A stretch of DNA of 64,000 nucleotides from Anaerofustis stercorihominis DSM 17244 (GCF_000154825.1 NZ_DS560019.1:124001-188000), one strand, 5' to 3'; counted from the first letter of the stretch, positions 34,090-42,368 are shown. Notes: generated by a model from the letters alone, not told the origin. Program-made: numbers and translations.

Positions 34090-34908
34090 ATGAAAAATAA
34101 AGACGAATTAAAAATGAACAATCAAGAAGACTTTGATTTATCTCACGAATCTGATTTTGACGATGAAACTCTGAACAGATTAAAAGAGCTTGGACAGCTG
34201 AACGACGGATATAACAGCGGGATACAGACTATAAGCATTATCGGAGAAATAGAAGGTCATATAGAAGCGGGTTCTCCGAAAAAATCCACTAAGTACGAAC
34301 ATATAATCCCGATGATAATTGACGTGGAAGAAAAAGACGAAATAAAAGGAGTGCTTCTCATTTTAAACACAATGGGAGGAGATGTGGAAGCGGGGCTTGC
34401 TATATCCGAACTTATTTCGGGAATGAGCAAACCATGCGTTACATTAGTCCTCGGAGGGAGTCACAGCATAGGAGTACCTCTTGCGGTAAGCGGAAGCTAT
34501 TCATTTATCGTTCCGACAGCTACTATGATGATACATCCGATAAGGACTACGGGACTTGTGATAGGAGTACTTCAAAGTTTTCTGTACTTCCAAAAAATGC
34601 AGGAAAGGATAACGGAATTCGTAGTGGAACATTCCAATGTGGATAAGGAGTTATTCAATAAAATAATGCTAAATACCGATGAGCTGGTAAATGATATGGG
34701 TTCGGTCCTTGTGGGAGAACAAGCGGTTGAAATAGGACTTATTGATGCTGTAGGTTCTCTTAGCGATGCAAGGAACAAATTATTTGAACTTATCAGAGAA
34801 TACGAACATGAAAAGTGCAAAAGCAAAGAAGATAAAAACAAAAACAGCACTAAGAAAAGCAAGGGCAGCAGTAAAAACAACAAAAAAGAGGATAACGGAG
34901 GTAAATAA
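34090..34908 (+). CDS. tepA: ClpP-family serine protease TepA-like
   Basis: 272 residues from the ATG at 34090, which follows AAAGGA by 6 bp; the TTG at 34075 overlaps that site. The ClpP/crotonase fold shows ILNTMGGDVEAGLAI, the nucleophile region LGGSHSIGVPLA and the catalytic-histidine block MMIHPIRTTG. B. subtilis TepA (YmfB) is a translocation-enhancing protein also linked to degradation of small acid-soluble spore proteins at germination. The C-terminus is a Lys/Ser-rich tail. The order ymxH, aspartate kinase, tepA repeats the Bacillus cluster with genes missing. Confidence 0.88.
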   Translation: MKNKDELKMNNQEDFDLSHESDFDDETLNRLKELGQLNDGYNSGIQTISIIGEIEGHIEAGSPKKSTKYEHIIPMIIDVEEKDEIKGVLLILNTMGGDVEAGLAISELISGMSKPCVTLVLGGSHSIGVPLAVSGSYSFIVPTATMMIHPIRTTGLVIGVLQSFLYFQKMQERITEFVVEHSNVDKELFNKIMLNTDELVNDMGSVLVGEQAVEIGLIDAVGSLSDARNKLFELIREYEHEKCKSKEDKNKNSTKKSKGSSKNNKKEDNGGK

Positions 34909-34911
34909 TCT

Positions 34912-34950
34912 CGGGGCACTATGCCTGCCTTCGGCAGAATCCGCGCCCCT
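34912..34950 (+). repeat. 39-bp hairpin repeat, copy 3
   Basis: Begins 4 bp past the tepA stop. It differs from copy 2 at two positions (ACTATGC in the left arm, AATCCGC in the right) and keeps the outer and inner stems. It is followed by AAC, shared with copy 4. Confidence 0.9.
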
Positions 34951-35310
34951 AACAAGTACTTCTAACAAAATTTCTTATTAATCCCCACACTTTACCATAC
35001 TAACAAAATCTTTAAACAAGATATAAACTATAAAACAAACATGGAACTAAAAAAGACCCATCGGGGTAGGGTCTTTTTTAGGATCGGTGTTTTAAATCTT
35101 ACCTTTATATCAAGATGATTTCTGCTGAGTGAAATCATCCGGGTAACTTTTTCAAATAAATATGTACATATTTATTTTACATCTCTAGCTTATATATATT
35201 TTTATTTTTATATCTTAACTGATTAAATATCTTATTTATTCTTATATATAAGTTGATTGAACATTTCTTTTATATATAAATCTTAGTTAATTATTTATCT
35301 TTTTTACTAA
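34951..35310. other. 360-bp intergenic region downstream of tepA
   Basis: Besides the bidirectional terminator it has an isolated perfect hairpin GATGATTTC/GAAATCATC (35114-35139, 8-nt loop) without a T-run on either side. An AT-rich stretch of repeated TTATATATAA-like runs occupies 35160-35300. No coding signal was found. Confidence 0.55.
35049..35079. terminator. bidirectional terminator between tepA and the LRR surface gene
   Basis: AAAAAAGACCC/GGGTCTTTTTT perfect 11-bp stem with a 9-nt loop. Confidence 0.85.
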
Positions 35311-37443
35311 TTAGATATTCCTCTTCTTGATTTTATATCCCACGGTACTTACCGCTCCCAAAGACACAAAAGACAATAGGGCATATAAAACCATATTCAT
35401 TTCATCAGAAGTCTGAGGATTATTTACCGCTGTTTTATCACTTCCTGTCTTTGTCACGGTACTTCCGTTTGATGTTGAGTCGCCATTGTTATTATTATTC
35501 TTATCTTCTTCTTTTACGATCTTTGGGATAACGACATCTGAACCTTCTTTTTTAGTACCGCAGACGCTGCACTCTGTATGCTTACTTCCTTCTTCTGTAT
35601 ATGTAGCTTCCTTGTCTACCACTTCTTTATCAAAAGTATGAGGTAAAACTCCTATTTTCTCATCTGAATTTTCTTTTTTAGTGTTACAAACACTGCACTC
35701 TGAATGCTTACTTCCCTCTTCAGTACATGTTGCAGGTGTGTCTATTATTTCTGCATAAGTATGAGCAAGCATTGGTATATCTACATCGGAACCGTCTTCT
35801 TTATCCCCGCATACACTGCATTCTCTGTGTTTGCTTCCCTTGACCGTACATGTAGCTTCTTTATCTGTAATATCTTTATAATCATGAGTTCTGCTTACGG
35901 GAAGTACAACACTGACTTGTTCGCTTACTTCATTCCCGCATTCGCATGTTCCAGCTTGATATGTAACACTTCCTGGGGTCAAACATGTAGGTTCAACTCT
36001 CGTCGACGCCACTTCATCCGATCCGTGGCATATGCCGTCGGTTTTAAATACCCAAGAACCATCATTATTATCTTCATAGTATTGATATAATGCACTCTTT
36101 GAAGCCGCGGAGCCTTTATGAGCTATTATGGTAAATCCGTTTATCTTTGAACCGTTACCTTTTTCACCTAAATCACTATCAACAGATGTAATGTTAGGAC
36201 TCGTCATCCTGATAGTCTTTAAATTATCACAATCACCGGATGATATATAATTTATTGAAGTTAAAGCACTTCCTTCTTCGGTATCAATCATTTCCAAAGC
36301 AGAACAACCTGAAAAAGCACTTGAACCCAAAGTGGTAACGTTTTTGGGAATGGTTATACTTTTGATCCCGGAGTCAGAAAATGTCTTAAACCCTATTGAA
36401 GTCAATGCACTGCCCTTTTCAAAAGTAATGGAAGTTAAATCGGAACAATCTGAAAAAGCGCTGTCACCTATAGACTCTACAGATTTTGGTATAGTTATTT
36501 CGGTTATTTTAGACCCACTGAAAGCATAATTTGCAATAGTTTTAATCTTTGAGCCTTCTTCAAAAGCTATACTTGTAATACTACTGGATTTAAATCCAGC
36601 TAAAACTTCCAAGCTTTTAGGTAATACTATTGAAGTTAAGTTAGGACATTCGTCAAAAACAGCACCACTACTTCCCAAAGACTTTAAAGCACTGCCTTCT
36701 TCAAATTCAAAGGAAGATAAAGACGAACAACCAGAAAAAGTATTGTAGTCTATTTTTTCTACTGACTTTGGTATCGTTATACTCTTTATTTTAGATAAAT
36801 AGCAAAAAGCACCTGAACCTATTTCTTTTAAATGACTCCCCTCTTCAAAGGTCACTGTTTCTACATTTTTAAAAGCTTCCCCAAAAGATGCAAATCCAAC
36901 AAATTCAATATTTTTAGGTATTGTCAGATATTTTATTGAAGCAAAAGGAGCCTCATCGAAAAAAGCACCTGTTTCAATAGACGTTACTGTATATTTTTCA
37001 TCACTTCCCGCAACGTTTACTTCCCTTGGTACGGTAAAGCTTTCTTCTGTAGCACTAAAAGTACCGACACCCGTAAGCGCCGCTTCCTTTGTATCCTCAT
37101 CATAACTGAATTTAAACCCTGTTGTTTCATCAAATTGACCCGTAACCACTGCCTTAGATGTCTTTGAAGACGACTTAACCGTTTTAGAAGGCTCATTTGA
37201 AGAAGTATTTTCTTCCGCTTTCACATTCTCTGATGTTTTATCTTCATTAACTTTATCTGTTACAGCTTCATCGTTAGTCTTAACTTCTTCGCTGCTATTT
37301 ACGTCAGTTCCCTGTTGTTCTTCGCTTACTACGGCATTGTCCTTCGTGTTTTCATTCTTTAATTCTTCGGCAAACACAGGTGTCATGCTTCCTAACACCA
37401 TAAACCCGCTCAGCATTACTGCCAGTAATCTCTTACTCTTCAT
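35311..37443 (-). CDS. BspA-like leucine-rich-repeat surface protein with sorting signal
   Basis: 710 residues from the ATG at 37443, chosen because GGGGAG lies 6 bp upstream. A signal peptide (LLAVMLSGFMVLGSMTPVFA) is followed by an acidic Ser/Thr linker. About ten BspA/LRR_5 units come next (about 150-430), of the type SITIPKSVEKIDYNTFSGCS. Four Cys-rich modules of the ATCTEEGSKHSECSVC type follow (about 480-640). The C-terminus NPQTSDEMN, a membrane helix and KKRN make a sortase-type signal, so the protein is probably wall-anchored. BspA-like proteins bind host or matrix ligands; the ligand here is unknown. Confidence 0.85.
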   Translation of the reverse strand: MKSKRLLAVMLSGFMVLGSMTPVFAEELKNENTKDNAVVSEEQQGTDVNSSEEVKTNDEAVTDKVNEDKTSENVKAEENTSSNEPSKTVKSSSKTSKAVVTGQFDETTGFKFSYDEDTKEAALTGVGTFSATEESFTVPREVNVAGSDEKYTVTSIETGAFFDEAPFASIKYLTIPKNIEFVGFASFGEAFKNVETVTFEEGSHLKEIGSGAFCYLSKIKSITIPKSVEKIDYNTFSGCSSLSSFEFEEGSALKSLGSSGAVFDECPNLTSIVLPKSLEVLAGFKSSSITSIAFEEGSKIKTIANYAFSGSKITEITIPKSVESIGDSAFSDCSDLTSITFEKGSALTSIGFKTFSDSGIKSITIPKNVTTLGSSAFSGCSALEMIDTEEGSALTSINYISSGDCDNLKTIRMTSPNITSVDSDLGEKGNGSKINGFTIIAHKGSAASKSALYQYYEDNNDGSWVFKTDGICHGSDEVASTRVEPTCLTPGSVTYQAGTCECGNEVSEQVSVVLPVSRTHDYKDITDKEATCTVKGSKHRECSVCGDKEDGSDVDIPMLAHTYAEIIDTPATCTEEGSKHSECSVCNTKKENSDEKIGVLPHTFDKEVVDKEATYTEEGSKHTECSVCGTKKEGSDVVIPKIVKEEDKNNNNNGDSTSNGSTVTKTGSDKTAVNNPQTSDEMNMVLYALLSFVSLGAVSTVGYKIKKRNI

Positions 37444-37484
37444 TTCTAACTCCCCTTTATTTTTCGACAATAATATCAAAAATC

Positions 37485-37632
37485 GTACTTTTTGTAACGT
37501 AGATAAGAAATCTGTAATATATAGATTTTATTACAAATAATTGTTTACATGTAATAATAATGTGTCGTTATATGTGATTTCTTATATTATTACAATACGT
37601 TTTGAGTATAGCACAAATGTTACAAAAAGTAC
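37485..37632 (-). promoter_or_regulatory. nested inverted repeats upstream of the LRR surface gene
   Basis: Outer perfect 14-bp arms GTACTTTTTGTAAC (37485-37498) and GTTACAAAAAGTAC (37619-37632). Inside lie TGTAATA (37513-37519)/TATTACA (37529-37535) and TGTAATAATA (37550-37559)/TATTATTACA (37585-37594). A possible minus-strand promoter, TTACAA then TATTAT with a 16-bp spacer, lies at about 37470-37497 and shares the outer arm. Several operator dimers are implied; the regulator is unknown. Confidence 0.5.
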
Positions 37633-37783
37633 ACCTTTTTATAGAAATTTTTGGTATTTTTTACTGTTTTTGAAACTTTTATAGGGTATTTAATCGTTAA
37701 GATAAAAAAGTGAGACGTGAGAGTTTTGTTTTGATAAAAATAAGATTTTTAGAATATAGGGTTGATAGATAGTGAATTAAGTT

Positions 37784-37822
37784 AGGGGCGCGGAATCTCA
37801 CGCAGTGAGGCGTAGTGCCCCG
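37784..37822 (-). repeat. 39-bp hairpin repeat, copy 4 (reverse orientation, altered inner stem)
   Basis: On the minus strand it has the same 13-nt left and right arms as copy 2, but the inner hairpin is CTCAC-TGC-GTGAG instead of CTGCC-TTC-GGCAG. Two stem pairs have changed on both sides, so pairing is preserved. On the plus strand it is followed directly by ATTTTTTTTG and could act as a terminator. Confidence 0.9.
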
Positions 37823-37851
37823 ATTTTTTTTGTATAAAAATGAGAGATATA

Positions 37852-37860
37852 TGTTATAAT
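37852..37860 (+). promoter_or_regulatory. extended -10 promoter of the rsgA transcript
   Basis: TGTTATAAT (37852-37860) is an extended -10. The only -35 candidate, TTGTAT (37830-37835), is 19 bp away. The transcript would start near 37867 with a leader of about 135 nt. Confidence 0.55.
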
Positions 37861-37894
37861 ATAAAAACATTTGAAAGAAAGGAGATACTTTTTT

Positions 37895-37954
37895 ATGTTT
37901 AAAACAGTAATCAAAACGGATATTGTGTTATACACGGAGGTATGTGTAAAATAA
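37895..37954 (+). CDS. candidate 19-residue leader peptide of rsgA
   Basis: ATG to TAA encoding MFKTVIKTDIVLYTEVCVK. It follows AAAGGAG (37878-37884) at 10 bp. The last codons (GAG GTA TGT GTA) form the 5' arm of the hairpin at 37936-37973. The peptide has no known homologue that I recognise. The support is the ribosome-binding site and the fit with the hairpin, not sequence similarity. Confidence 0.4.
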   Translation: MFKTVIKTDIVLYTEVCVK

Positions 37955-37973
37955 CATAATACATGATACCTCC
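37936..37973 (+). promoter_or_regulatory. leader hairpin able to sequester the rsgA ribosome-binding site
   Basis: GGAGGTATGTGTA (37936-37948) pairs with TACATGATACCTCC (37960-37973), 13 pairs with one bulged G. The 3' arm TACCTCC (37967-37973) can alternatively pair over 7 bp with GGAGGTA at 37990-37996, the rsgA Shine-Dalgarno. The two foldings exclude each other. There is no T-run, so it is not a terminator. Confidence 0.6.
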
Positions 37974-38003
37974 ATTGGAACAATAATAAGGAGGTAATAA
38001 AAA

Positions 38004-39080
38004 ATGAATAATAGTTTAACAAAATACGGTGCTGACGAAAGGTTTTTAACGTTAGCAAAAGAATATAAAGATTTAAAACTTGCAAGAGTGATTTCTCAGT
38101 ATAAAGGGATTTATAAGATAATCATGGAAGAGGGCGAATGTCTGGCAAAGGTATCGGGAAAATTTATGAATGAGGCATACCATGCATCGGACTATCCCGC
38201 AGTCGGCGACTATGTCATGACTGACGGCTTCAGAAAAAAAGGTGAAACTTCCGTTATACACCGCGTGCTTGACAGAAAAAGCGTATTTAAAAGAAGTGCC
38301 GCAGGTTCTAAAAAAGAAATGCAGATAGTTGCTTCAAACGTCGATATTATATTTATTTGCATGGCTTTAAACAACGACTATAATATAAACAGGCTGGAAA
38401 GATACATGACCCTTTCTTGGGACAGCGGAGCAAAGCCGGTAATAATCCTAACGAAATCCGACTTGTCCGAAAACATAGATAATATCCTGAATGAGGTAAC
38501 TTCCGTCACTTTCACAGACGATATAATCCTTACAACAAACAAAGACGAGAGTTCTTATGAAAAAATATATGAATATTTAAAGCCGGGTATTACAGGCGCA
38601 TTCATAGGTTCTTCGGGCGTGGGGAAATCGACCATAATAAATCATCTGCTGGGCAGAGAGATAATAAAGACTTCCGGGCTTAGAAATGATGATAAGGGAA
38701 GACACACCACCACAACCAGAGATTTGATATTACTGAAGGACGGAGGCATAGTGATAGATACCCCGGGAATGAGAGAACTGGGAACGGGCTTTGCCGAAAC
38801 ATCGAGAGGATTTGAAGATATCGAAGAACTCATTTCAAAATGTAAGTTCTCAGACTGTACTCACACGGGAGAACCCGGATGTAAAGTAAGAGAAGCGATT
38901 GAAAAGGGAACTTTGGATTTAAGAAGATATGAGAACTACGAAAAAATAAAAAGAGAAAATAAATACGCAGGGCTTAATTCCAAGGAAATAGAAAAAGAAA
39001 AATTAAATCAGATGTTTAAAAGCGTCGGAGGAATGAAGAAAGCAAGAAAATATTTAAAAGACAAAGATAAAAGAAAATAA
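38004..39080 (+). CDS. rsgA: small-subunit-dependent ribosome GTPase RsgA
   Basis: Circularly permuted GTPase that acts late in 30S maturation. 358 residues, longer than the usual 290-300 owing to a Lys-rich C-terminal tail. An N-terminal OB-fold precedes a G domain in permuted order: TKSD, then GSSGVGKSTI, then DTPGMRELG. The zinc-binding motif is CKFSDCTHTGEPGC. AGGAGG lies 9 bp before the ATG. The gene is alone on its transcript behind an unusual leader. Confidence 0.95.
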   Translation: MNNSLTKYGADERFLTLAKEYKDLKLARVISQYKGIYKIIMEEGECLAKVSGKFMNEAYHASDYPAVGDYVMTDGFRKKGETSVIHRVLDRKSVFKRSAAGSKKEMQIVASNVDIIFICMALNNDYNINRLERYMTLSWDSGAKPVIILTKSDLSENIDNILNEVTSVTFTDDIILTTNKDESSYEKIYEYLKPGITGAFIGSSGVGKSTIINHLLGREIIKTSGLRNDDKGRHTTTTRDLILLKDGGIVIDTPGMRELGTGFAETSRGFEDIEELISKCKFSDCTHTGEPGCKVREAIEKGTLDLRRYENYEKIKRENKYAGLNSKEIEKEKLNQMFKSVGGMKKARKYLKDKDKRK

Positions 39081-39104
39081 AAAAGACCACTTATGTGGTC
39101 TTTT
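39081..39104. terminator. bidirectional terminator, rsgA and amino-acid ABC operon
   Basis: AAAAGACCAC/GTGGTCTTTT perfect 10-bp stem with loop TTAT between two convergent genes. Confidence 0.88.
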
Positions 39105-39107
39105 TTA

Positions 39108-39836
39108 TTATAAAACTTTATTTAAAAAGTCTTTCGTTCTTTGATTTTGAGGGTTGTTTATTACTTCTTTAGGCGGTCCTTGTTCTATGATAACGCCTTC
39201 GTCCATAAAAATCACCCTGTCCGCAACTTCTCGGGCAAATCCGATTTCATGAGTTACGATAACCATTGTCATACCCTGTGCGGCAAGTTCCTTCATAACA
39301 CCCAGAACTTCCCCTACCATTTCAGGGTCAAGGGCAGATGTAGGTTCATCGAACATCATTATATCAGGCTCCATTGCAAGAGCTCTCGCTATAGCTACCC
39401 TTTGTTGCTGACCTCCGGAAAGCTTCTTTGGATAAACATCGGCTTTTTCTCTTAAGCCTACTCTATCCAGTAGTTCGTAAGCTTTCTTTTCCGCTTCCTC
39501 CGCAGTTTTAAGTTTCAGATCCACGGGAGCAAGCATTATATTTTTCTTTACCGTCAAATGAGGGAAAAGATTGAATTGCTGGAATACCATTCCTATATTT
39601 TCTCTCATTTTGTTAATATCATTTTTCTTGTCTGTAATTAACTGATCATCAATCTCAATTTCGCCTTTAGTCGGAACTTCCAATAAATTTAAACATCTTA
39701 GAAAAGTACTTTTCCCCGAACCCGAAGGTCCGATAATACAAACCACTTCCCCTTCCGTGATTTCAAGATCAATGCCTTTTAATACTTCTAACTTTTTAAA
39801 GGATTTATGTAAATCCGTCACTCTTAATTTACTCAT
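39108..39836 (-). CDS. polar amino-acid ABC importer ATPase
   Basis: 242 residues, GlnQ/HisP class. Motifs are Walker [17 protein letters not shown]-loop [11 protein letters not shown], signature [15 protein letters not shown], Walker [15 protein letters not shown] and [14 protein letters not shown]. It overlaps the permease gene by 8 bp, so the two are translationally coupled. Last gene of the three-gene operon. Confidence 0.96.
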   Translation of the reverse strand: MSKLRVTDLHKSFKKLEVLKGIDLEITEGEVVCIIGPSGSGKSTFLRCLNLLEVPTKGEIEIDDQLITDKKNDINKMRENIGMVFQQFNLFPHLTVKKNIMLAPVDLKLKTAEEAEKKAYELLDRVGLREKADVYPKKLSGGQQQRVAIARALAMEPDIMMFDEPTSALDPEMVGEVLGVMKELAAQGMTMVIVTHEIGFAREVADRVIFMDEGVIIEQGPPKEVINNPQNQRTKDFLNKVL

Positions 39837-40497
39837 TACTTATTCTCCTTTCAATATAATTAGAAAGCGAAGAAAGTAGGGTAACAACGACTAGATACAT
39901 AAGTCCGACAAGAGTCCAAGTAGCAAAAGAATTCATTGTCCTACCGATATAAATATTAGCGGCATAAACGACTTCCGCTAAACTTATGGTAGAAATAATA
40001 GATGTATCCTTTAGTGTAATAATAAATTGGTTTACAAGTGAAGGTATACATATTTTTAGTGCTTGGGGTAAAATAACCTTTATCATGGCTCTGCCTTTAG
40101 GTAGTCCGAGACTTCTTGCCGCTTCCATTTGTCCTTTATCCACCGCTTGGATACCGCCTCTGAATATTTCAGACATATAAGCACCGGCATTTAAAGAAAG
40201 TGTTATGATGCCCGCAGAATATGCGGTTAGTCTGAAATCTATACCGAAAGACTGTATGAGCTGAGGAAGACCGAAGTATACAAAGAAACATTGTACCAAA
40301 AGAGGAGTCCCTCTGATAAGCCATAGATAAAATTTAGAAATGGCTTTGAAAGGCTTAAAGCTGGAAATTCCCATCACGCATGAAAAAAGCCCTAAGAAAA
40401 ACGCTATTATTAATGATATTATAGTAATTTGTACTGTCATCGCAAGCCCTTCCAAAAGAAGAGGCGTTGCACCGGAAAAGACTTCTAAAAAATTCAT
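39829..40497 (-). CDS. polar amino-acid ABC importer permease
   Basis: 222 residues with five membrane helices, HisM/GlnP class. The N-terminal block [20 protein letters not shown] and [19 protein letters not shown] are typical. The EAA loop is [21 protein letters not shown] in part. Only one permease gene is present, so the transporter is probably a homodimer. Confidence 0.95.
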   Translation of the reverse strand: MNFLEVFSGATPLLLEGLAMTVQITIISLIIAFFLGLFSCVMGISSFKPFKAISKFYLWLIRGTPLLVQCFFVYFGLPQLIQSFGIDFRLTAYSAGIITLSLNAGAYMSEIFRGGIQAVDKGQMEAARSLGLPKGRAMIKVILPQALKICIPSLVNQFIITLKDTSIISTISLAEVVYAANIYIGRTMNSFATWTLVGLMYLVVVTLLSSLSNYIERRISNE

Positions 40498-40528
40498 TAA
40501 ATCACTCCAACTAATTGTTTATTTATTA

Positions 40529-41302
40529 CTATTTGTTAGCAATATATTTATCTAATATTTTTTGATATTCTCCGCTTGCTTTAATGTTCTTTAAACCTTC
40601 ATCAAACATTTTAAGAAGTTCTGCGTTCTTTCCTTTAAGAACGGCAAATCCGTAAGAAGAACCTTTTTCCATATCTGTTACCATTTTAAGTCCGTTGCCT
40701 TGGCTGATACCGTAACCCATAACAGGATAATCTTCAAAACATGCTACGGTATTACCTGTCTTAACGTCTTCGTACATCTTTGGAGAATCTTTGAAATATG
40801 CTATTTCAAATCCGTATTTGTCTTTGATAGATTCTGCGAATGTAGCACCTTCGGTACCTGTCTTGCAAGCAACTTTCTTGCCATTCAAATCTTCATAGCT
40901 TTTGATTGAGCTGTCATCAGCCTTGATAGCCATAACTACGCCTGAATCGTAATAAGCATCGGAAAAGTCGTATTTTTTTGCTCTTTCGTCTGTAATACTC
41001 ATCCCCGCTATAACTCCGTCAGCCTGACCTGATTCCAAAGCCGCAACCGCAGCATCAAAACCCAAAGATTGAAGTTCATAGTCAAAACCTTGGTCTTTTG
41101 CTATTGCAGATAAGATATCAACATCAATACCCGTAAAGTTATTCTTATCATCTGTGAATTCGAACGGTGCGAATGTTGTGTCGGTCGCGATTATGTAAGA
41201 TTTATCGCCACCCTTTGAGTCTGATTTAGAACCGCATCCCGCAAGTCCTACTATCAAACCTACCGCTAATATACACGCTAAAATTCTCTTTCCTTTTTTC
41301 AT
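40529..41302 (-). CDS. polar amino-acid ABC importer substrate-binding lipoprotein
   Basis: 257 residues, SBP_bac_3 family. The lipoprotein signal is LACILAVGLIVGLAGC. The ligand-binding hallmarks are TDTTFAPFEFTDD, GIDVDILSAIA, GQADGVIAGMSITDERAKKYDFSDAY in parts, and KVACKTGTEGATFAESI. General amino-acid, glutamine or cystine binding is possible. First gene of the operon, behind a consensus-like promoter. Confidence 0.95.
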   Translation of the reverse strand: MKKGKRILACILAVGLIVGLAGCGSKSDSKGGDKSYIIATDTTFAPFEFTDDKNNFTGIDVDILSAIAKDQGFDYELQSLGFDAAVAALESGQADGVIAGMSITDERAKKYDFSDAYYDSGVVMAIKADDSSIKSYEDLNGKKVACKTGTEGATFAESIKDKYGFEIAYFKDSPKMYEDVKTGNTVACFEDYPVMGYGISQGNGLKMVTDMEKGSSYGFAVLKGKNAELLKMFDEGLKNIKASGEYQKILDKYIANK

Positions 41303-41343
41303 TTCTTTCCTCCTTTAACATTAGAATATAGAATATTAATTCT

Positions 41344-41390
41344 ATTATAACTTATAAGCCCCATTTTACCAATACTTTTAGTAAATAAAG
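41344..41390 (-). promoter_or_regulatory. promoter and candidate operator of the amino-acid ABC operon
   Basis: On the minus strand TTGGTA (41367-41372), 17-bp spacer, TATAAT (41344-41349). Immediately upstream of the -35 is TTTATTTACTAAAAG, related to the palindromes that flank the aminotransferase promoter at 11134-11192. Confidence 0.55.
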
Positions 41391-41450
41391 TAAATTTTTT
41401 GTTTCTTTTTATTAAATTAAATAAAAAGTCAATTTGCTCTAAGTCTTTTT

Positions 41451-42365
41451 TTAATAATTAAGTTTATGAGCTATATAATCTCTTCCGAACTTTATACTTT
41501 TTTCAATTGTCTTCTTAAGTTCGTCGATACTTTCAAAAGCTCTTTCTTCTCTTTCGAATTCGAGGAATTCCACCTTTATTTCTTTACCGTATATATCCCC
41601 GTCGAAATCGAATATATTTGTTTCTACTTTCGGCTCTTCGTTAAACGTGGGATTTATCCCTACATTGCTTATCCCATAATATATTTCATCATCTATGGTA
41701 ACTCTTGTTACATACACTCCCCTTTTGGGTATAGCTTTTACGGGGTCGGGGAAAATATTTGCCGTGGGTATACCTATTTGTTTGCCGAGATGTTTTCCTT
41801 CCACGACTTTTCCCGTAATGGAATAAGGTCTTCCCAAAAACTTATTTGCCTTACTGATATTTCCTTCGTATATGAGGTTTCTTATGGCAGTGGAGCAGAC
41901 TCTCTCATCGTCTATTTTATATTCATCGACTACTTCGAGTTCAAAGCCCTCTTCCTTTGAAACCTTTCTTAAGAAGTCGGCGTTCCCTCTTCCGTTTTTA
42001 CCGAAATGGTAATTGAAACCGACTTTCATTTTTTTCATGTTTACATTGTCTATCACGAGACTTATGAACTGCCTGTCGGTAAGGTTCATAAAATTGGAAT
42101 CGAAATGGATTATAAACAAATAATCCACACCCATTTTTTCAAGGTATCCTTCCTTTTCTTCCATGGTCATGAGCATTTTGGGAGACTTGTCCTTGTTTAT
42201 GAGATCCATGGGATGTTTATCGAATGTTACCACACAGTTCTTTAAGTCTTTATTATTTTCTTCGATTATTTTTCTGTGACCCAGATGGATACCGTCAAAG
42301 TATCCGAATGCCAAAGATAATGGTTCATTTTTATCTACTGCGTCAAAAGAATGTACTATCTTCAT
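41451..42365 (-). CDS. ribF: bifunctional riboflavin kinase/FAD synthetase
   Basis: Makes FMN and FAD from riboflavin. 304 residues. The N-terminal FAD synthetase domain has AFGYFDGIHLGHRKII (nucleotidyltransferase motif). The C-terminal flavokinase domain has GRPYSITGKVVEGKHLGKQI, GIPTANIF and GVYVTRV. It starts 3 bp after truB and is last in the nusA-infB operon. Confidence 0.96.
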   Translation of the reverse strand: MKIVHSFDAVDKNEPLSLAFGYFDGIHLGHRKIIEENNKDLKNCVVTFDKHPMDLINKDKSPKMLMTMEEKEGYLEKMGVDYLFIIHFDSNFMNLTDRQFISLVIDNVNMKKMKVGFNYHFGKNGRGNADFLRKVSKEEGFELEVVDEYKIDDERVCSTAIRNLIYEGNISKANKFLGRPYSITGKVVEGKHLGKQIGIPTANIFPDPVKAIPKRGVYVTRVTIDDEIYYGISNVGINPTFNEEPKVETNIFDFDGDIYGKEIKVEFLEFEREERAFESIDELKKTIEKSIKFGRDYIAHKLNY

Positions 42366-42368
42366 TGT

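Larger units (their letters stand above)
37444..37894. other. 450-bp divergent region between the LRR gene and the rsgA leader
   Basis: Contains the nested inverted repeats of the LRR promoter, copy 4 of the 39-bp repeat and the rsgA promoter. The part 37633-37780 is AT-rich and otherwise featureless. Confidence 0.6.

Noticed and set aside
37936-37973. Rho-independent terminator before rsgA
   Set aside because: The stem is strong but no T-run follows, and its complementarity to the rsgA Shine-Dalgarno is a better explanation.
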